Assembly (NCBI GenBank): GCA_963575645.1
Contig: OY754472.1
Span: 28,087,401 to 28,151,400, forward strand
Source of the DNA: Xanthostigma xanthostigma
Taxonomy: Eukaryota > Arthropoda > Insecta > Raphidioptera > Raphidiidae
Direction: 5' to 3'
Length of the DNA: 64,000 nucleotides
The translations under genes were made by a program, and so were the position numbers. The notes under the pieces are model-generated. The model was not told where the DNA came from. It worked only from the letters and a program-made list of their open reading frames with translations, and made no database searches. How positions within the stretch are numbered: position 1 is the stretch's first letter; each line of letters starts with the position of its first letter. Shown here in pieces: positions 58,872 to 64,000 of this stretch.

Positions 58872-59764
58872 TTAAACTGTTGTGAATTTTTTGATACATA
58901 CATTCATATTTAAAAGAACTCAGTGATTATTAGGTATTTAGATACTATACATGTTTTTTGGAGTTAAAACTTTATTTTTATTATTATAATATATGATATT
59001 AATGGTATTATTAAAAGCTATTAGAAAAATTGTTATTATTATTATAACGCATCGTGTGTAAAGAAACGCCCACAATGCGACGTGGGTAGATTGGAAAGCC
59101 CACAAACCGAAGCGACGCTTCAAAAACTTTTAATTCGTGTAGTGGGTACGGGCATTTACCCACAACGCGTTGTGGGGGTTTAGTTTTACCCATGCCCCGC
59201 AAAAACTAACAGAAAATGCTTTGTGGGTACATTTCCTTACCCGCAACGCGTTGTTAGCAAAAATTTCGGGCAGTGGCCGATTTCGGCTATTGCGAATAAC
59301 ATATATACCTATATTGTGTGCATTACAATTTACAGTGTTATATATATTGTATGTAGGAGGTATGTTTGGACTACGGACTGAACATTGTGACGACAGCAGA
59401 GTGTTTGCCCGCATGAAGGCGATCAGCTGTGGGGGCGCCGACGTCGGCGCCGTCGCTTGCTAAAGCCCTATTCGTCCGCGTCGGGTCTACTGTTTTAGTT
59501 TAGCTGTTTTTCCAACTTTATATCAGCGACTGTACAACGGCTTTGTACGCGCTCTTGTGTTGTTCTCCGAGTGCCAATGCTCTCTAAATTCGTTTTGCAG
59601 ACGCATTACAGATGTCTAATGCAGCTACTCTTAAAGCGAAACCGTCTCGCTTAATTGCCATTGAGCTTTCTTGCATCAACATCTAAAAGAAGACATTGAT
59701 TAAAAGTGCCTTTACAACCAAAACCAATGGGCGTATATGAGCAAGTAATTCAATTAGAATTACA
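58872..59764. other. Non-coding interval with repeated 'acccacaa' motifs and a CpG islet
   Basis: 59048-59270 has several 'gcccacaa/ttgtgggt' motifs in both orientations, probably a decayed MITE. 59380-59480 is CpG-rich and includes the 18-bp perfect palindrome GGCGCCGACGTCGGCGCC at 59434-59451. No gene recognised. Confidence 0.4.
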
Positions 59765-60946
59765 AGGCGCGAAATTTTACATAATATACCCCGGCGTTAT
59801 TTATGAAAATCGGTGTATATTTTTAACGACTCTGAGTTTAATAATATAATTTAATTAACTTAATCTAAGAAAAAAATAACAGTTGAAAATACTGAAACAC
59901 CTAAAGGAAAATGATCATTTTAACAACTTATTAATAATAATTCAAGTTCATTATTATAAAAGCGTGAGCTGTAAACTCTAGAATCGTTTATTAGTCACAA
60001 CCAAATTTTTTATAATTATGACCTTAAATTATTTTTAATTTTTTTCCACTTGTCCACATAGAAGTTTCACTTCTGTAATGCGTTCTCGTAACACATTTTT
60101 TATTTTTTTTTCATTTGTCCACATAGAAGTTTCACTTCTGTAATGCGTTCTCGTAACACATTTTTAATTTTTTTCCAGTTGTCCAAATAGAGGTTTCACT
60201 TCTGTAATACGTTCTCGTAACACAATTTTAATTTTGTTTCCACTTGTCCAAATAGAAGTTTCACTTCTATAATGCGTTCTCGTAACACATTTTTAATTTT
60301 TTTTCCACTGGTCCAATTAGAAGTTTCACTTCTGTAATGCGTTCTCGTAACACATTTTAATTTCTATGTATAGGATTACTAATACTACAATTTCGTGATC
60401 CTTTGGTTTCAATCCGTTCATCCGTGGTGTCGGAATAGTAAAAAATGTCCAAAATGACGTTAGCTTCTGTCAAAGTATTAATTCATTTTAAGACTGGACA
60501 TACGCAATCTTCTAACTGCCATATCATTATTTGTGGCAGACAAAGACGACCGACCGCGTCGCGCGATGTATTAGACAAAATTGAATTTATACAGCTATTT
60601 TTTTATATAAACTGTATAAAAAACTGTTTTGGCTAATTCTGTTGTACGAAATCTATGTATAAAGTTCTCCTCTTTCGTTTAAGACTGGTTTCAAACCGAC
60701 CTGATTTAAATTGAGCGAGTAAAAAGCAAGACAGTTTTTTTTCTTAATTTTCTCCCCTCTGGGCCCAAAATTCAAAAATCGGGCGACGTTAGGATTTAAG
60801 TTACCCGGAGACGAATCGAACAAAAAAAAGTTTTTTAAAATCGGTTAAGGCGTTGGCTGTACGCTGAATGCAAAAAGCGTGACTCACAGATTCACAGATA
60901 TAGTAAGTACATATAGGCGCTTCCAGCTAAAGCTTGCGTCGCGACT
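59765..60946 (-). mobile_element. AGGCGCGA-terminus element, copy B, with ~63-bp minisatellite
   Basis: Inverted relative of 33001-34435: the left end AGGCGCGAAATTTTAC matches copy A's right end, and the right part (60620-60946) matches copy A's left part. The central array is a different repeat. The frame at 60445-60636 is not gene-like. Confidence 0.65.
60041..60360. repeat. Minisatellite, five units of ~63 bp
   Basis: Unit core 'ccacttgtccacatagaagt' followed by 'ttcacttctgtaatgcgttctcg' and 'taacacattttt'. Each unit carries AGAAGTTTCACTTCT, a 6-bp-stem palindrome. Confidence 0.9.
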
Positions 60947-61384
60947 AAAAAAACGAACTTAACGTCGCAATACGACATATCCAGAAAGTATTCGCGCATG
61001 AGAAGGACTAATATTACCACTTAATATCCTTGCACATGAATGGCAAGAATCGCATAAAGCGAGTGGACTGAAAATATCATTTCACCGAGATCATTAATAT
61101 GACTTAATTTTATGAACCAAATACTTATTTAAAATTCGATATTCGTCGTAATGCGAAGTTGGTCGGGCGAACCTCAAGGATCCCATTTATAGAGTCATTA
61201 TACCTAACTCACTAACCACACGGCATGTTATATTTGTTTTAGGGTTCTGTAAAATGAAACTAGAAAAAACTGTTGATAACCCTTTTCCGGTTGATCTTGG
61301 ATCCTCACTCTGGAGTTAGGCGAGTAGACGAAATATAATAAAGTTTAAAAATCAGAATGAAGTATGTCATTGTATACTTTAAAT

Positions 61385-61692
61385 CAGAGGTGTCAAATTG
61401 ATTGTTCTATTTATAAGATTTAGAATGTGTTAGCGGACCAGACTCTAAATTAAAAACTAAAACACACACTAAATTAAAATCTTTGTTTATTTTGTTTAAA
61501 GCAATTTTCATATAAAGGTAATAAAAATGGTAAATTATCTTGAACTTGAAGATCCAGCAATTTAAAAAGTACGTAGTGGTATCGAATGCCGTCTAAAATC
61601 TTCACTGTATAGCTATAGATTCTAGTCGCGGGCCGTATTGAGATGACTTGAGGTCCGGATGCGGCCCGCGGGGCGTATCTTTGACATCGCTG
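61385..61692. mobile_element. hAT-like MITE with 8-bp target duplication (7/8)
   Basis: CTTTAAAT at 61377-61384 and CTTTAAAC at 61693-61700 flank CAGAGGTGTCAAA and TTTGACATCGCTG. A GCGGGCCG / CGGCCCGCG subterminal pair sits near the right end. This terminus type is familiar from hAT elements of many animals. 308 bp. Confidence 0.8.
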
Positions 61693-61700
61693 CTTTAAAC

Positions 61701-63331
61701 ATTTTTTTTATTTTACAAGCTCATACTAAATATTTTTATTTCCTAAAACAAACACTTTTTAATTAAATGATTAAATAATTAATAAAACAGAGATTTTTTT
61801 AATGAATCAATGAGGCATTTGTATTTATAAACTGCATCATTAACGAATTAGGTTAATATCGTAGTTAGGTTAAGTTACTTTATATAAAATTATCGATTAA
61901 CTTACTTTATCTATGGTACGGCACTGCGTAACCCAAAATGTAGTGGGCGGAGTGAAAGTTCACACATACACGCTACTACTTTTCAATCTCACACATCTTT
62001 CATAAAACACGATTCAATTGGTTTCTCCGCTTCCATGCTCACGCCGATACGTTTCGTGGCTCCTAACCGGAACAGGGTTAAAGACTGCTCAGTGACAGTC
62101 AGCTGTTATTCTTATTTAAGTAACTTGAAGTTTGTTAGTGGTACAAAACAATTTAATATTGGCGATACACTGGTATAATAGTCGGTGTTTTTGTTCTTCG
62201 TGACGACCTTTGAGTTTTGGCCACGGTCCAATCGTATATAAATATTCTTATGTATATTGTGTAGACTCTATACGGCATTGTAGTAGGTATCATTTATACT
62301 TTATATATTAAACCGGGATTTCGTGCTAAATAAAAGCACGTCAGGGGCTAATTGCAGCATTGCGAGGTTTTTGGTGCTGTCTACATTTTTAATTATCACC
62401 GTATTTGCACGTTTCTTACATGTTTCTGGTGCGAAGTGAAAACACCTAAAACATTGTATATAATAATTAATAACTCATAAAGGCTCACAGTGAAAACGAC
62501 TATTTAAAATCTAAGTAACTACTTCAAATATAGACTCAGAAAGGCAAGGAGAAACTGAATTTTTGCTTAAGTTCAATGTTGACTTTATTGTCATGCTCTG
62601 TAAAAGTGCTTCGCAGTGAGCGTCTTATTTTAGTCTTCTAGGAATTATTTATTGGTTTTTGGAGCATGAAGTATATTACGCCAATTTTTATTCAAGTATG
62701 ATACGTATTGTTCAGTATAAATACTACATAGTACAAAACAAAGTCGCTGTTTGCCTCTGTCTGTTTCTCCGCTTACTTCTTCTAAACCACTCAATGGATT
62801 TTGAAACGGTTTTCACTAATAGAAAGAGCGATAAATGGGGAAGGTTTGTGTATATAATTTGTAAATATTTTGTACAAAATGGCTGAACTTTGACGGTGTT
62901 TTGTCAAAAAAAAAAAAAAACAAAACTGTTTTCGTACGCTGGCCAAATCTTTAAAGATATATCAAAACAATAGATGGAAAGGTCAATATATTTCCAGAGA
63001 CTGTATTAATAAATCTTACAGTTTTGCACCCGGGTGACCGGGACGAACCTCAAGTACCTATATACGCTTTTTATTGCTAATCACTTTTTAGTGTGCTTAT
63101 ATATTATACATGATACATTATAATTGTATTATTTAAATTTGCATTTAAATAATACCATTATGGTTCGTAACCGGTAGACCAGATATTATGAGGTTTAAGA
63201 ACAATAATTTCACGCTCATGTACACTATGCAATTCATACGGTAGGTACGATTTATTATTGTAGTCACCGATTTTTTCATTTTAAACATCTTAGCTATTAT
63301 ATTAATTGAAAATATATACATATATATCAGT
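61701..63331. other. Non-coding interval
   Basis: No gene or complete element recognised. The open frame at 62659-62886 shows no homology I know. Confidence 0.4.
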
Positions 63332-63536
63332 AGCTAACTTCATCAAACAAAATTGGGAAAATCCACATCAGGTACCCTACAAAAAAAATTATCAAAATAG
63401 TATCCATGTGTTATCCAACTGTGCCGAAATTTTTTTTAAATTTTTTGTTTACGACCATCCTACAGATTATTTTAGAAGACGATTAAAAATAGAAACAGTT
63501 GACGCGGAGTGCTCTAGTAAGGATGATTCTCCTTAA
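63332..63536 (+). CDS. Possible terminal coding exon, unidentified
   Basis: Preceded by an acceptor-like 'tatatatcag' (63322-63331). It reads ANFIKQNWENPHQVPYKKNY, then NSIHVLSNCAEIFFKFF, VYDHPTDYFRRRLKIETVD and a charged end before TAA at 63534. The composition is more protein-like than other frames nearby. The NWENP...V pattern faintly recalls THADA-type HEAT proteins, but I would not assign it. An upstream exon was not found. Confidence 0.3.
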
Positions 63537-64000
63537 ATATGAAATTCGCGTGCAGATATATAGATAATATATTTGTGGGCTCTTAAACTCAGTCGAAAAT
63601 TTTGGAAAATTTGAAATCGACTATCACGCTGTAGCAATATTTTCGAGATCGTGTTTTTAAGGTAGTACTGTCGATACCACAAGTATCAAATGTGTGGTCA
63701 GACTCATTTGACTTACGTAGTATTTAGATTTGACAACGCCACGTAAAAGTAAAGGAGATAGAAGTATACTAACAGTAACTCTGTTTCACTCAAAATATTA
63801 GAATTTGCGTATAAAGCTATAGTTCCAAGTTTTATATGTGTGTTTTTAAAATGTCAGAATTGCCACATATTATAATAACGAGATAAACAGTACATTTTTG
63901 CTAATTACTCTTTCCACATGCTCTGAACCTTAATTTTTAAAATATCAAAATGTTGAAAAATTGTTTTCTTTCTGTTGATACAAAATGCATTGAAATTTGA
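63537..64000. other. Non-coding to the window edge
   Basis: No gene or element recognised. Confidence 0.4.

Noticed and set aside
60041..60360. CRISPR-like regular array
   Set aside because: Units are contiguous with no unique spacers; it is a minisatellite in a eukaryotic transposon.
63332..63536. Naming the terminal exon THADA
   Set aside because: Only a short, weak resemblance (NWENP) was seen; left unnamed.

Overview
This is an AT-rich piece of an insect nuclear genome. Protein-coding exons are small, use GT-AG (once GC-AG) introns, and most of the 64 kb is transposable-element sequence. The repeat style (RTE-type 3' tails, many 'gtaggtacct' strings, Helitrons starting TCTATACTAATAT and ending CTAGT, the 'cagacagacag...cctataagggtt' repeat) is what I associate with Lepidoptera. 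A hemipteran cannot be excluded, and this is recall, not a search.

Genes. At the left edge (570-1750, + strand) are the last three exons of a strawberry notch (Sbno/SNO) orthologue; its third intron boundary is a GC-AG intron. On the - strand at 18469-15419 is a complete four-exon, 224-residue GUCD1 orthologue (guanylyl-cyclase-domain-containing/C39-like fold). Facing away from it at 19299-20913 (+) is a three-exon, 483-codon piggyBac-transposase-derived gene that has lost two catalytic aspartates and part of its core, so it is either an exapted gene or a dying element. At 21.2-21.7 kb there is a plausible 5' UTR exon and first coding exon of an unidentified gene. A CpG-rich block at 39.57-40.03 kb looks like a promoter or first exon. 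A possible terminal exon lies at 63.3 kb.

Mobile elements. Non-autonomous Helitrons (3223-4255, 8917-9256, 24215-24570, 26138-27658, 56853-57213), hAT-like miniature elements (several with perfect 8-bp target duplications), PIF/Harbinger-like MITEs with TAA/TTA duplications, pogo/mariner-like ends, long-armed palindromic MITEs, a tRNA-derived SINE, CR1/Jockey-type and RTE-type LINE fragments, and minisatellite-bearing elements fill the rest. Many are nested.

The most unusual object is at 47056-49616. It is an LTR retrotransposon shell (two 536-bp LTRs with one visible difference, 4-bp target duplication, primer binding site and polypurine tract) whose whole interior, in place of gag-pol, is an intronless copy of a cellular SMAP-type ArfGAP mRNA. 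It sits inside the reverse-transcriptase domain of a LINE, which itself lies between long terminal inverted repeats at 46084-46290 and 50340-50545.
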